64,000 bases of DNA from Wenyingzhuangia marina (lineage in GTDB: Bacteria > Bacteroidota > Bacteroidia > Flavobacteriales > Flavobacteriaceae), in assembly GCF_900130035.1 (NCBI RefSeq), contig NZ_FQXQ01000006.1:62001-126000 (forward strand). Direction: 5' to 3'. The translations under genes were made by a program, and so were the position numbers. The stretch's first letter is position 1. Each line of letters opens with the position of its first letter. Positions 26,123 to 35,689 of this stretch are shown here, piece by piece. Below the pieces are notes generated by a model that did no database searches, was not told the DNA's origin, and was given only the letters and a program-made list of their open reading frames with translations.

Positions 26123-27685
26123 ATGGTAAAAGAGATTCAACTTCGTATAAAACTGCAAGAGGAGACCAAGGCAAACATTCTAGAAATGAAAGCTGCGGAA
26201 TGGTTAAGTATTTCTAGAAAAGACATTACAACCGTAAAAGTCTTACGTAAATCTATCGATTCTCGTAAACCTCAAATTTACTTTAATTACAAAGTAGCAG
26301 TTTACGTTAAAGAAGCGGCTCCAGAACAATCTGAATATCAATTTAATTACCAAGACGTTAGCAACAAACCAGAAATTCATATTGTAGGATTTGGTCCTGC
26401 AGGAATGTATGCAGCTTTGCGTTGTATTGAATTAGGATACAAACCTGTGGTTTTAGAACGTGGTAAAAATGTACAAGACAGACGTAGAGATTTACGTCAA
26501 ATCAACCAATTCCACAACGTGAATGAAGATTCTAATTACTGCTTTGGTGAAGGTGGTGCAGGAACTTATTCTGACGGAAAACTATACACACGAAGTTTAA
26601 AACGTGGTGATGTTCGTAGAATTTTTGAAAACTTGGTATATCACGGGGCTACAGAACAAATTTTAATTGATGCACATCCGCATATTGGAACTAATAAATT
26701 ACCAAAAATTATTGCCAAGATTCGTGAAAATATTATCCATTATGGTGGAGAAGTTCATTTTGAATCTAGAGTCGTTGACATCATTACCAAAAACAACAAA
26801 TTACAAGCCATTCAATTACAAGATGGAAGAGAACTAAGCGCTAAAGCTTTGATTTTAGCTACAGGTCATTCCGCTCGTGATATTTATGAATTGTTAGATA
26901 AAAAACAAATTGCTTTACAAGCAAAATCTTTTGCTATGGGGGTTCGTGTAGAACATCCTCAACAAATTATTGATGGAATTCAATATCATTGTGAAGGAAG
27001 CAGACATGAATTATTACCTGCTGCTGCCTACGGTTGGGTAGAACAAGTCCGTGAACGTGGAGTATACTCTTTTTGTATGTGCCCAGGTGGATTTATTGTT
27101 CCTGCTGCCACAGCCAATGGAGAAGTGGTGGTGAACGGAATGTCTCCCTCTAAACGAAACAATATTTTTGCCAATTCTGGGATTGTGGTAGAAATCAACG
27201 CACAAAAAGATTTACAAAAATACGAGCAATACGGAGCGTTAAAAGGATTACAATATCAAAAAGATTTAGAACGATTGGCTTTCACTGCTGGCGGAAGAAC
27301 ACAAACAGCCCCCGCACAAAGATTAACCGATTTTATTGATGGAAAATTATCACCTGAATTAAATCCAACCTCTTACCAACCCGGATTAAATTCTGCTCCT
27401 TTACATTCTTTATTACCTAAAGCCATTGGGGGTAGATTGCGTAAAGGCTTTGCACAAATTGGAGCCAAAATGCACGGATACAATACCAATGAAGCAAATA
27501 TTGTTGGAGTAGAATCTAGAACCTCATCTCCTGTAAACATTCCTAGAAAAGAAAACTTAGAACACCCAGAAATTCAGGGATTATACCCTTGTGGTGAAGG
27601 AGGTGGTTATGCAGGTGGAATTATTTCTGCCGCTATGGATGGTGAACGTTGTGCTGAGGCAGCCATTCAGAACTTAAAAGCATGA
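26123..27685 (+). CDS. FAD-dependent dehydrogenase (COG2509-like)
   Basis: The product has 520 residues. An N-terminal domain of about 85 residues precedes the dinucleotide-binding motif GFGPAGMYAALR (about 93-104). ERGKNVQDRRRD and YCFGEGGAGTYSDGKLYTR follow, then ALILATGHSARD and a C-terminal PCGEGGGYAGGIISAAMDG that closes the FAD site. This is the uncharacterised bacterial FAD-dehydrogenase family, whose substrate is unknown. Nothing in the neighbours identifies a pathway. Confidence 0.85.
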   Translation: MVKEIQLRIKLQEETKANILEMKAAEWLSISRKDITTVKVLRKSIDSRKPQIYFNYKVAVYVKEAAPEQSEYQFNYQDVSNKPEIHIVGFGPAGMYAALRCIELGYKPVVLERGKNVQDRRRDLRQINQFHNVNEDSNYCFGEGGAGTYSDGKLYTRSLKRGDVRRIFENLVYHGATEQILIDAHPHIGTNKLPKIIAKIRENIIHYGGEVHFESRVVDIITKNNKLQAIQLQDGRELSAKALILATGHSARDIYELLDKKQIALQAKSFAMGVRVEHPQQIIDGIQYHCEGSRHELLPAAAYGWVEQVRERGVYSFCMCPGGFIVPAATANGEVVVNGMSPSKRNNIFANSGIVVEINAQKDLQKYEQYGALKGLQYQKDLERLAFTAGGRTQTAPAQRLTDFIDGKLSPELNPTSYQPGLNSAPLHSLLPKAIGGRLRKGFAQIGAKMHGYNTNEANIVGVESRTSSPVNIPRKENLEHPEIQGLYPCGEGGGYAGGIISAAMDGERCAEAAIQNLKA

Positions 27686-27699
27686 TAAAATAAAAAAGC

Positions 27700-27835
27700 T
27701 GTACGCCACCCTAAATTCGTTTCAGAGTCGCACCAAAAACTTTACAAAACCATCAACGTATAAGATGCTGAAACAAGTTCAGCATGACGGAAAGAAAAAA
27801 AACGTCATCCCGAAATAAATTCAGAATGACGTTTA
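27700..27835. repeat. Cluster of three palindromic repeats
   Basis: Three related units lie in tandem. Unit A is around 27703-27733 (GCCACCCTAAATTCGTTTCAG). Unit B, at 27765-27785, is ATGCTGAA, ACAAG, TTCAGCAT. Unit C, at 27802-27834, has arms beginning AAACGTCAT and ending ATGACGTTT around ATAAA. They share the pattern GTCAT, CTGAA, TTCAG, ATGAC of a widespread bacterial intergenic repeat. Unit C can also terminate transcription in both directions. Confidence 0.7.
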
Positions 27836-27877
27836 TTTAAACAATCTCTTTTTATTGATGTTCTATAAAACTAGAAA

Positions 27878-28933
27878 CTATTCTTTAGCTAAATACACAG
27901 AAGAAGCAGCCATTAAATCACTATTAAACATAGGACTAATGTTTCCTCCTGAACCAATATTATTAAAAGCTAAAATTCTTCCTCCTCCATTACCAGCTTC
28001 GGCAATGTATACAATTTCCGAATCAGCATCATAAGCAACATCTACAGGATTTCCCATCATCGTATTAGAACCTGCAACTCTTGTTTGATTCGCTAATGAA
28101 ATCATTCCTCCATTTTCAGTAGCATTTAATTTATTAGAAAAATCTTTAATAATATGGAACCCTCCATCATCTTGTCCGTTTGATGCCATTGCAATATCTG
28201 TCATCACCAATACATCAGAACCAACATCATAAGTAATTCCGTGCGTTCTTACAATTCCCTCTATAGCAATACGTTTGCTTGCACTTATAGAAGTATTAGT
28301 TGTGTTACTTAAAAAATTAGAAAAAACAGCCAATTCATTTGTAGCATCTACAACAGCATATAAATCATTTCCGTTAAAAGTAATTCCCCAAAGTTTAAAA
28401 TCAGTAACAACGGTATTTCTAAGTGTAAAACTTCCGTTAGTCATTTCGTAAATGTATAAAGTACCATCAGGAGTGTTCATGTCTCCGTCTACATCAGCGT
28501 TATCAGCTACAACATATAAATTTCCGTTAACAGCAACTTCTCTTGGGCTCATCATATCGCTACTTCCTGTAACACCTACACTAATAGAAGTCCCTCCTAA
28601 AATACTATTAATATTTACAAATCCTTCTAAACTATTACCTGAACGAGATGCCTGAAATACTGATTCAGATTCAGAATCATAATAAACACCATCTGCTGCT
28701 GTTGAAGAAGTCACTAATGTTTTTGATGAAATATCTTGACTAGAAGTAACATCGTAAACAGTAATATCTCCGTTTGAATTGTTGGATGCAAAAAGACTTA
28801 GTTTAACATCTCCCATAATAAGGTTATTGTCATCTCCGTTATCATTACATGATACCGCTAAAGTAGAGGCAACCATAGCCATTGCAACTACAAGTTTTGA
28901 ATTTGATTTTTTCATTACATTCTTAAATTTCAT
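27878..28933 (-). CDS. Putative propeller-like lipoprotein
   Basis: The product has 351 residues, or 345 if the second in-frame ATG is used (MKKSNSK). A lipobox LAVSC places the lipidated Cys at residue 29, or 23 in the short form. The mature protein is a string of beta strands with repeated short blades (ITVYDVTSSQ, LYVVADNADVDGDMN, VDVAYDADSEIVYIAEAGNGGG), which suggests a propeller. Low Lys and high Ser/Asn/Asp content fits a secreted surface protein. There is no receptor or enzyme partner nearby, so its ligand is unknown. Confidence 0.7.
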   Translation of the reverse strand: MKFKNVMKKSNSKLVVAMAMVASTLAVSCNDNGDDNNLIMGDVKLSLFASNNSNGDITVYDVTSSQDISSKTLVTSSTAADGVYYDSESESVFQASRSGNSLEGFVNINSILGGTSISVGVTGSSDMMSPREVAVNGNLYVVADNADVDGDMNTPDGTLYIYEMTNGSFTLRNTVVTDFKLWGITFNGNDLYAVVDATNELAVFSNFLSNTTNTSISASKRIAIEGIVRTHGITYDVGSDVLVMTDIAMASNGQDDGGFHIIKDFSNKLNATENGGMISLANQTRVAGSNTMMGNPVDVAYDADSEIVYIAEAGNGGGRILAFNNIGSGGNISPMFNSDLMAASSVYLAKE

Positions 28934-29180
28934 GATTTTTATTTTTATGATTACACCTTACTTACGCAAGAATAATGAGGATGGTTTTAAAAAATTGAAA
29001 AAAATTTAAGAGAATTTCTATTCTTGTTTTCTCTACAAACGCAAAACACAATAAACCAAAACATTACATAAAAAAAGAAAGCAACTACGTAGAATTTAAA
29101 AAGCTTAAGTACATTTAGCTTTTTTGGTTTATATTTAAATTTCAAAAAAAAATGGGAAGACTGTGTTATAAACAATAAAA

Positions 29181-29975
29181 ATGACCAACGATTATTACTA
29201 TTCTATCAATATTAGAAAGACAACACCTTTTTGTGCAGAAAATTATATTCTAAAAACTTCCGAAATCAAGTTGTTTCTTGAGCGAGAATTTGGAGACTCG
29301 ATGAAAGAGTTTTCTTTATCTGAACAATCAGAGGTGTTAAATAAATTAAAGATTAAGTTTAAAGAAAGACTGACTTCCAATCAGTATACCAGTGATAAAA
29401 TAATCAATGATCTTCTAACAAATTTAGAACGTTTTCTAAAAGATGCTGCACTTACATGCAGTTTATATATTAGTACAATAAATCAAATTGATGAAATGCC
29501 TATTCAGGATAGAATTCCGACCAAATTTATTGGAAAAATCCCCGTCAATGAATACACAATTGGAATTCCTCAAATTTTTGCTCATTCTTTTTTAGATGGA
29601 ATGGTTAAAGTCTCAAATACCTTGAGAATCATGACAGAAGAAAGGAAAACACCATACATTGAGGCAGAGACAAGAGCAAAAATTAATAACATCTATTATG
29701 AATTTGATAATGCCTTCCCTAATATTTGGGACGTAAGAAATTCGTGGCAACATATTGAAGATCGCATGAGAGGTAAAGGGAAATTTGAAAAAGAACTTAA
29801 CGCAAAAATGTTAGTACTGTCTACTTTAAATGGGCACAATCTAACATATACCATCTCCGATGGTCATATTCATTCGATAGAAATTTCCAAAAAAAGTCTT
29901 ATCAAAGCTCAATATTTTGTTCAACAAACTTGGGATTGTTTTGAATGGATTAAAGGAAAAGAAATAATACAATGA
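29181..29975 (+). CDS. Orphan protein with a HEPN-like RNxxxH motif
   Basis: The product has 264 residues with no signal peptide or membrane segment. The central region is helical (about 140-200) and contains WDVRNSWQHIED. R186, N187 and H191 match the RX4-6H catalytic pattern of HEPN ribonucleases, where a polar residue follows the Arg. Helices before and after would fit the four-helix HEPN bundle. It lies in an accessory patch next to a repeat cluster, with no antitoxin or nucleotidyltransferase beside it. A HEPN role is a motif-based inference only. Confidence 0.5.
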   Translation: MTNDYYYSINIRKTTPFCAENYILKTSEIKLFLEREFGDSMKEFSLSEQSEVLNKLKIKFKERLTSNQYTSDKIINDLLTNLERFLKDAALTCSLYISTINQIDEMPIQDRIPTKFIGKIPVNEYTIGIPQIFAHSFLDGMVKVSNTLRIMTEERKTPYIEAETRAKINNIYYEFDNAFPNIWDVRNSWQHIEDRMRGKGKFEKELNAKMLVLSTLNGHNLTYTISDGHIHSIEISKKSLIKAQYFVQQTWDCFEWIKGKEIIQ

Positions 29976-30118
29976 TGTTTATAACAAAACCTAAACTGCA
30001 TTAAAACTCAGTTTAGCCAAAACACGTTCCACTCTCCCTTTCACATTTCTTGAACTCACTTCTTTTTTGTTCTTAGTTTACATTACCTTGCAGTAGCAAA
30101 TCAATATCTATTTCTGCA

Positions 30119-31429
30119 ATGTCTACAAACCACAAAAATCAATCAAGTATCCTTTCTAAACTAGGAATTACACAATTAAATCCTATGCAAGAAACTGCTC
30201 AAGAAGCCATTGCTACTAACAAAGATGTTGTTTTGTTATCGCCTACAGGAACGGGAAAAACCTTGGCTTTTTTATTGCCTATGCTAGAAAAGTTAAATTC
30301 AGATAGCAAAGAAGTACAGACATTGATTATTACTCCTTCTAGAGAATTAGCCATACAAATTGAGCAGGTTTTTAGAGAAATGGGAACGGGTTACAAAGCC
30401 AATTGTGTGTATGGGGGTAGACCGATGTCTAAAGATAAAATTGAGTTGGCACATACGCCAACCGTTTTGATTGGAACACCGGGTAGAATTGCAGATCATT
30501 TACGTAAAGGAAGTTTTGAAACATTTGATATTGCTACCTTAATTTTAGATGAGTTTGACAAATCTTTAGAAGTTGGTTTTGAAGCAGAGATGAGTGAAAT
30601 TGTGGAATTACTTCCATCTATCAAACAAAAAATATTAACCTCAGCCACTCAAGAAATTGAGATTCCAACTTTTGTAGGCATTCAAAACCCTATAGAGATT
30701 AATTTTTTAGGTGAGAAAAAATCTCAATTAATCATCAAAAAAGTATTGTCTCCGGACAAAGACAAATTAAAAACTTTGGTAGATACACTTTGTCATATTG
30801 GAAATAAATCTGGAATCATCTTTTGTAATTATAAAGACAGTATTGCTAGGGTAAGTGATTATTTAAACGATTATGAAATTCCACACGGTTGCTTTTATGG
30901 AGGTTTGGAACAAAAAGACAGAGAACGTGCTTTGATAAAATTCCGTAATGGAACTTATCATATTTTAATAGCAACCGATTTAGCTGCTCGTGGTTTAGAC
31001 ATTCCAGAAATTGATTTTTTAATCCATTATCAATTGCCTTTAAAAGTAGAAGAATTCACCCATAGAAATGGTAGAACTGCTAGAATGAATAGTGAAGGAA
31101 CAGCCTATGTAATTCAATGGAAAAAAGAAGACTTACCAGATTTTATTACTATTGATGATGTAGCACATTTGCAACAAAATACATTACCTGAACCATCTCC
31201 ATGGAAAACCTTGTTTATTTCTGGAGGAAGGCAAGACAAAATATCAAAAGGAGATATTGTAGGTTTGTTAATAAAAAAAGGAAAGTTATCTGGAAATCAA
31301 GTGGGGGTGATAGAACTAAAACATGATTGTGCGTTTGTATCTGTAAAAATTAAAAACACCAAACCTTTGTTAGACATTATTAACAACGAAAGATTAAAGA
31401 AAAAGAAAGTTAGAATTACCGAAATTTGA
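30119..31429 (+). CDS. DEAD-box RNA helicase, DEFD variant with DbpA-type RNA-binding domain
   Basis: The product has 436 residues. Motifs in order: Q-motif region NPMQE, I SPTGTGKT (41-48), Ia TPSREL, Ib TPGR, II DEFD (144-147, not DEAD), III SAT, and VI HRNGRTAR. The last 75 residues (KGDIVGLLIKKGKLSGNQVGVIEL, then VRITEI) look like the DbpA C-terminal domain, which binds 23S rRNA hairpin 92. A role in large-subunit assembly follows from that domain if it is functional. It is preceded by no close neighbour on the same strand. Confidence 0.85.
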   Translation: MSTNHKNQSSILSKLGITQLNPMQETAQEAIATNKDVVLLSPTGTGKTLAFLLPMLEKLNSDSKEVQTLIITPSRELAIQIEQVFREMGTGYKANCVYGGRPMSKDKIELAHTPTVLIGTPGRIADHLRKGSFETFDIATLILDEFDKSLEVGFEAEMSEIVELLPSIKQKILTSATQEIEIPTFVGIQNPIEINFLGEKKSQLIIKKVLSPDKDKLKTLVDTLCHIGNKSGIIFCNYKDSIARVSDYLNDYEIPHGCFYGGLEQKDRERALIKFRNGTYHILIATDLAARGLDIPEIDFLIHYQLPLKVEEFTHRNGRTARMNSEGTAYVIQWKKEDLPDFITIDDVAHLQQNTLPEPSPWKTLFISGGRQDKISKGDIVGLLIKKGKLSGNQVGVIELKHDCAFVSVKIKNTKPLLDIINNERLKKKKVRITEI

Positions 31430-31467
31430 TTTCTTACTTTTATATCATCAACATGAAAAAGTAAACA

Positions 31468-32415
31468 ATGCAAACCACATCAACCAAACCTCATACCAGA
31501 AACGAAAAAATTCTCTTAATAGCCATGATTCTTAGCATGTGTACCTGGGGGACTAGTTGGACTTGTGCTAAAGTTTTGGGGACTTATACAAGCGCTTTAA
31601 ACCTAAGTATGATGCGTTTTATTTTAGTCCCTTTGACTTTAATTCCGCTAACTTATTTTGCTAAAATTAAAGTCAATGTAAATAAAAAAGGATGGTTTCA
31701 TGTAGCAGGAGCATCTATCTTTATTTTATTGTACACCTTGTTCTTTTTTAGAGGAGTTCATGAAGGATTTCCTGGAGCTGGTGGCGTTTTAGTAACAACC
31801 ATCAATCCTATATTTGCATACATTATTGGATTGGTCATCAGTAAAATACTACCGAGCAAACAAGAATACCTTGGATTGCTTTTTGGATTTTTAGCAGGAA
31901 TGGTTTTGTTAAAAGTTTGGGACAATACAGCAGCCATTTTAGATGTAGGAAATATCTATTTTTTATTAGCTGCTTTTGTTTGGGCTGTGATGAGTAAAAT
32001 TAGTTCTCACGCCAATAAATTTGGAAACGCTATTGGGTTTAGCTTATGGACTCATATTCTAGCAGCATTAATTATTGCTTGTTTTGTTGATTTTAAAGAA
32101 CTTAAACAATTATTAATCACAGCTGACACCAAATTCTGGTTAAATATTTTATATTTCGGTGTGGTAAATTCAGCCTTAGCCACTACCTGCTTCTTATATG
32201 TAACGGCTAGAATTGGGGCTGAAAAAGCCAGTACTTATATTTTTATTGTTCCTAGCACCGCTGTATTAACCTCTTTTATATTTATAGGAGAACAAATTTT
32301 ATGGAATACAGTTGTTGGAGGTGTTTTAGGAATTTTAGCCGTATTTATCATCAACGGAAAGTTTAATCGTAAAAAGAAGAAAAAAGTAAATGTGATGAGA
32401 AACATTGCTCGATAA
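31468..32415 (+). CDS. EamA-family (DMT) membrane transporter
   Basis: The product has 315 residues and about ten hydrophobic helices in two EamA repeats (first MCTWGTSWTCAKVLG, second FLLAAFVWAVMSKISS). It starts 38 bp after the helicase, so co-transcription is possible but functionally obscure. The C-terminus is strongly basic (KFNRKKKKKVN). Substrate is unknown. It ends in a perfect palindromic terminator. Confidence 0.85.
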   Translation: MQTTSTKPHTRNEKILLIAMILSMCTWGTSWTCAKVLGTYTSALNLSMMRFILVPLTLIPLTYFAKIKVNVNKKGWFHVAGASIFILLYTLFFFRGVHEGFPGAGGVLVTTINPIFAYIIGLVISKILPSKQEYLGLLFGFLAGMVLLKVWDNTAAILDVGNIYFLLAAFVWAVMSKISSHANKFGNAIGFSLWTHILAALIIACFVDFKELKQLLITADTKFWLNILYFGVVNSALATTCFLYVTARIGAEKASTYIFIVPSTAVLTSFIFIGEQILWNTVVGGVLGILAVFIINGKFNRKKKKKVNVMRNIAR

Positions 32416-32416
32416 A

Positions 32417-32460
32417 CATAAAAAATCCCAAAATGAAATTTCATTTTGGGATTTTTTATG
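32417..32460. terminator. Perfect palindromic bidirectional terminator
   Basis: This 44-base perfect palindrome has two 22-base arms, each with a core of ATCCCAAAATGAAA or its complement. It lies between two convergent genes and serves both. Confidence 0.85.
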
Positions 32461-32479
32461 TTTTATAAATTGGAGTATT

Positions 32480-33790
32480 TTATCTTCTATTTCTACCTCT
32501 ACCTAATTTAGAAGCTGCACTTTTTTTAGCTTGCACCCACTTTGGTGTTTCACCTGGTTTGGCTTTCTTTTTAGCCGTTTTAGGTTTTTGAGCAGCTTTT
32601 GGAGAACTGGTTCTAGAAGGCCCTTTTTTCATCGCTTTTAATTCTTCAGCTGTTGGTGCTTTAAAATCAAAACCTTCTAAAGATTGCATCGGTAATTTTA
32701 ATCCTAGTAATTTTTCAATATCTAAGGCAAATTTTATTTCCTCACCACAAACCAAAGAAATAGCATGTCCACTTGCTCCTGCTCTACCTGTACGTCCAAT
32801 TCTGTGAACGTAATCTTCTGGTACATTTGGCAATTCGTAATTAATTACGTGTGGTAACAACGGAATATCTAATCCACGAGCTGCAATGTCTGTAGCTACC
32901 AACACTCTCACTGAACTTTTCTTAAATCCCTCTAAAGCTTTGGTTCTTGCTGCCTGACTTTTATTTCCGTGAATAGCAGAAGCGGTAATCCCTGCTTTTG
33001 CCAATCTTTCTGCCAATTTATTAGCTCCGTGTTTGGTACGTGTAAAAATTAAAACCTGACTCCAGTTTCCTTTTTTTACCATGCCAATCACAGCTTCTGG
33101 TTTGTCTCCTTTATTTACATTGTAAAAAGTTTGTTTTACTTTTTCTGCAGTCGTGTTTTGTGGAGCAGACTCCACCGACACTGGACTATTCATAAAAGTA
33201 TTGGCCAATGCTTTAATGTCTGGAGAAAAAGTAGCAGAAAACAATAAGTTCTGACGTTTTTGTGGAACCAACGCTAATATTTTTTTAATATCACGTAAAA
33301 ATCCCATGTCCAACATTCTATCGGCCTCATCTAAAACCAATATCTCAATTTTAGACAAAGACAATGCATCTTGACTAATTAAATCTAATAATCTACCTGG
33401 TGTAGCAACCAATACATCTACTCCTCTTCTCAAAGTTGTAATTTGTGGTTTTGGTTTTACTCCTCCGAATATTACGGCTGATTTTATATCTAAAAACTCA
33501 CTATATTCTCTTACGTTTTCATAAACCTGTGCTGCCAACTCTCTTGTTGGTGTTAATACCAAAGCACGTATAGGTCTTCTTTTCCACTTATTTTGAGTAG
33601 ATAATGAATGTAATAATGGTAATGTAAATCCTGCTGTTTTTCCTGTTCCTGTTTGTGCAGATGCCAATACATCTTTACCTTGTAAAATATGTGGAATGGC
33701 TTTTTGCTGAATGGCTGAGGGCTCAGTATATCCCTTTTTGTTGATGGCTTTTAAAATAGCCTCTGATAATCCTAAAGATTCAAATGTCAT
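32480..33790 (-). CDS. DEAD-box RNA helicase, RhlE-like
   Basis: The product has 436 residues. It carries the canonical set: Q motif [21 protein letters not shown], Ia [21 protein letters not shown] and [12 protein letters not shown]. The C-terminus is a long basic, disordered tail ([20 protein letters not shown]), as in RhlE-type cold-shock helicases. It probably remodels structured RNA. The 5' leader starts after TACCTTTG (33835-33842). Confidence 0.9.
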   Translation of the reverse strand: MTFESLGLSEAILKAINKKGYTEPSAIQQKAIPHILQGKDVLASAQTGTGKTAGFTLPLLHSLSTQNKWKRRPIRALVLTPTRELAAQVYENVREYSEFLDIKSAVIFGGVKPKPQITTLRRGVDVLVATPGRLLDLISQDALSLSKIEILVLDEADRMLDMGFLRDIKKILALVPQKRQNLLFSATFSPDIKALANTFMNSPVSVESAPQNTTAEKVKQTFYNVNKGDKPEAVIGMVKKGNWSQVLIFTRTKHGANKLAERLAKAGITASAIHGNKSQAARTKALEGFKKSSVRVLVATDIAARGLDIPLLPHVINYELPNVPEDYVHRIGRTGRAGASGHAISLVCGEEIKFALDIEKLLGLKLPMQSLEGFDFKAPTAEELKAMKKGPSRTSSPKAAQKPKTAKKKAKPGETPKWVQAKKSAASKLGRGRNRR

Positions 33791-33834
33791 AAATATATTT
33801 TAAGAATGGCTTCAAGCCGATTCTGTAGCGGCTG

Positions 33835-33842
33835 CAAAGGTA
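33835..33842 (-). promoter_or_regulatory. Promoter -7 box of the RhlE-like helicase
   Basis: TACCTTTG on the minus strand, giving a leader of about 40 bases. Confidence 0.55.
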
Positions 33843-33974
33843 CGACTTAATAAATGATATTGCGATTCTTTTTTATATTGTTTGATAATGAGATAGATAG
33901 ACACATCTATCCTCATAAATTTAGAAGCCAAAAGCTACAAATATTTAAGAAGAATGCTTTAGCTTCGTATTACT

Positions 33975-34829
33975 ATGAAAATCACAGAAACACACACTTC
34001 TCCTAACTTACCGTACGGCATTAGATTATCTGATTATGCTGTGGGAATTTTTGCTAGTATTCCAAGTAAAGCAGGAATTAAAAAAGCTATTAAAAAAGGA
34101 TTGATTTTGGTGAACAATCAACGTGGAGTTTCAGGACAATTTATTGTTGGAGGAGAAAAAATTGAATTGTTAGAAGATGAAAACCTTATCAAAAAAAACA
34201 TCGATTTAGCCTTAGAAGTCCTTTGGGAAGATGATTATTTAGCTGTGATTTATAAGCCTGCTGGTCTATTGGTTAGTGGTAACAAAGCCAAAACAGTCAC
34301 CAACGCTTTGCCTTTTAACTTAAAACCTAGTACACAAGAAAACGCAGTAAAACCACAACCTGTACACCGATTAGATTTTGCAACAAGTGGATTGTTATTA
34401 ATTGGAAAAACAGCTGATAGCATTAGAGAATTAGGAAAATTATTTGAAAACAAAACGATTCAAAAAACTTATGAGGCCGTAACTATTGGTAAAATGAAAA
34501 ACCAAGGAACTATTAATTTCCCTATTGATGGAAAAGAAAGTTTGTCTAGTTATCTTCTTTTAAAAACAGTTAACTCAGAAAGATTCGAAAAACTAAACTT
34601 GGTACAATTAACCCCACATACAGGACGAAGACATCAATTAAGAATTCACTGTGCACATATTGGAAATCCTATTTTAGGAGATGTTGAACACGGTATTGAA
34701 GAAAAAATTTTAAAAGGAAAAGGATTGTTTTTACATGCCAAATCTTTGGAGTTTACACATCCTTACACTCAAGAAAAACTAGTAATTCAAAAAGAAACCC
34801 CTGCAAAATTCAACAGATTATTTATTTAA
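33975..34829 (+). CDS. RluA-family pseudouridine synthase
   Basis: The product has 284 residues. An N-terminal S4-like RNA-binding domain (about 20-60, KAGIKKAIKKGLILVNN) is followed by the synthase domain with the catalytic motif HRLDFATSGLLL, YEAVTIG, LTPHTGRRHQLRIH and NPILGD. It isomerises uridine to pseudouridine in rRNA or tRNA. The exact target is not evident, and the divergent helicase neighbour is suggestive of RNA metabolism but proves nothing. Confidence 0.88.
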   Translation: MKITETHTSPNLPYGIRLSDYAVGIFASIPSKAGIKKAIKKGLILVNNQRGVSGQFIVGGEKIELLEDENLIKKNIDLALEVLWEDDYLAVIYKPAGLLVSGNKAKTVTNALPFNLKPSTQENAVKPQPVHRLDFATSGLLLIGKTADSIRELGKLFENKTIQKTYEAVTIGKMKNQGTINFPIDGKESLSSYLLLKTVNSERFEKLNLVQLTPHTGRRHQLRIHCAHIGNPILGDVEHGIEEKILKGKGLFLHAKSLEFTHPYTQEKLVIQKETPAKFNRLFI

Positions 34830-34921
34830 AAAATTGAATCTTAAACCTTTATTATTAGAAACACAAAATCCAGCCTTTAGAGCTGGATATCTATGTAAAA
34901 TAAACTTACTAATTGTCATAT

Positions 34922-35025
34922 AAAAAAGGGCAAGCTGCCTACATCACACCGCTACAACCAAGTACCCTTGCTGCGTTCCCGCCCTGGGGGATTCCGAGGG
35001 AGCTAGTTGTGTAGGACTTGCCCGG
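34922..35025 (-). ncRNA. ffs: Signal recognition particle RNA, 4.5S type
   Basis: Read on the minus strand, the domain-IV core GGCGGGAACGCAGCAAGGGTA is clear, as are the closing stem GGGCAAG / CTTGCCC and a terminal T-run (TTTTTT) that ends transcription. The length is about 100 bases, with no Alu domain. It binds Ffh to target membrane proteins. This gene occupies most of an otherwise empty 336-bp gap; the remaining bases hold only a short hairpin (34868-34888). Confidence 0.93.
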
Positions 35026-35028
35026 CGG

Positions 35029-35059
35029 CAAATTTACAACCTTATTACAATTCTCACAA
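35029..35059 (-). promoter_or_regulatory. Promoter of the SRP RNA
   Basis: TTG (35057-35059), 20 bp and TAAATTTG (35029-35036) form a consensus Bacteroidota promoter directly upstream of the RNA. Confidence 0.8.
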
Positions 35060-35129
35060 CATTTAGCACATCATTTTTTAACATTCAATTCATCTTATTC
35101 AAAGCGTACACTTTAGCCCAAGAAATACC

Positions 35130-35137
35130 TATATTTG
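35130..35137 (+). promoter_or_regulatory. Promoter -7 box of the DUF4199 gene
   Basis: TATATTTG lies 29 bp upstream of ATG 35167. Confidence 0.55.
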
Positions 35138-35166
35138 CCATTAAATTTTAAATAGAAAACATTCAA

Positions 35167-35682
35167 ATGAATTCATTTTTTAGCACAAAACCTGTTTTAA
35201 AATTCGGAATCCTTTCCGGACTTTTATTAGTTTTAAATGAAGTAATCATCAATACCGTAACACAAACCAATCCATATATTGGAGAAAGAGATTCAGTATT
35301 TTCTTTAATTGGTTTAATTATTCCTGTAATAGTAATTGTATTTGCTATTAACTTCTTAAAAAAGAACAGCAACATTGAAAGTTTTGGACAAATTGTTAAA
35401 CCTGGTTTAATCATTGGGTTGATTACCGCTCTGGTTTATATTGCTTATACATTGTTATTTATTTATAGCATTGAACCTGATACTTTAAATCAGTTTGATG
35501 AAATCAATCGTCAGCGTTTAATTGCAAATGGTCAAGTTAAAAATAGTAAAGATATTGCCGATGCAGTACAACTATCAAGAAATGCTTTCTTACCAGGGAC
35601 TATTTTGTTTAGTATTGCCGTTAATTTATTCATAGGTTTTATTACTGCGGTAGTAACTGCTATATTTGTACGTAATAAATAA
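35167..35682 (+). CDS. DUF4199 membrane protein
   Basis: The product has 171 residues with four hydrophobic segments (FGILSGLLLVLNEVI, LIGLIIPVIVIVFAI, PGLIIGLITALVYIAYTLLFIY, GTILFSIAVNLFIGFITAVVTAIFV). This is the DUF4199 layout common in Bacteroidota. Function is unknown. It ends 7 bp before a membrane-type glycosyltransferase, a pairing I regard as frequent in flavobacteria, so a role beside that enzyme is plausible. Confidence 0.8.
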   Translation: MNSFFSTKPVLKFGILSGLLLVLNEVIINTVTQTNPYIGERDSVFSLIGLIIPVIVIVFAINFLKKNSNIESFGQIVKPGLIIGLITALVYIAYTLLFIYSIEPDTLNQFDEINRQRLIANGQVKNSKDIADAVQLSRNAFLPGTILFSIAVNLFIGFITAVVTAIFVRNK

Positions 35683-35689
35683 AACAAGC

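Noticed and set aside
28987-29175. 62-residue minus-strand frame upstream of the propeller lipoprotein
   Set aside because: Biased aromatic and Phe/Lys composition, no promoter or conserved motif, and no coupling to a neighbour; most likely a chance frame in AT-rich DNA.
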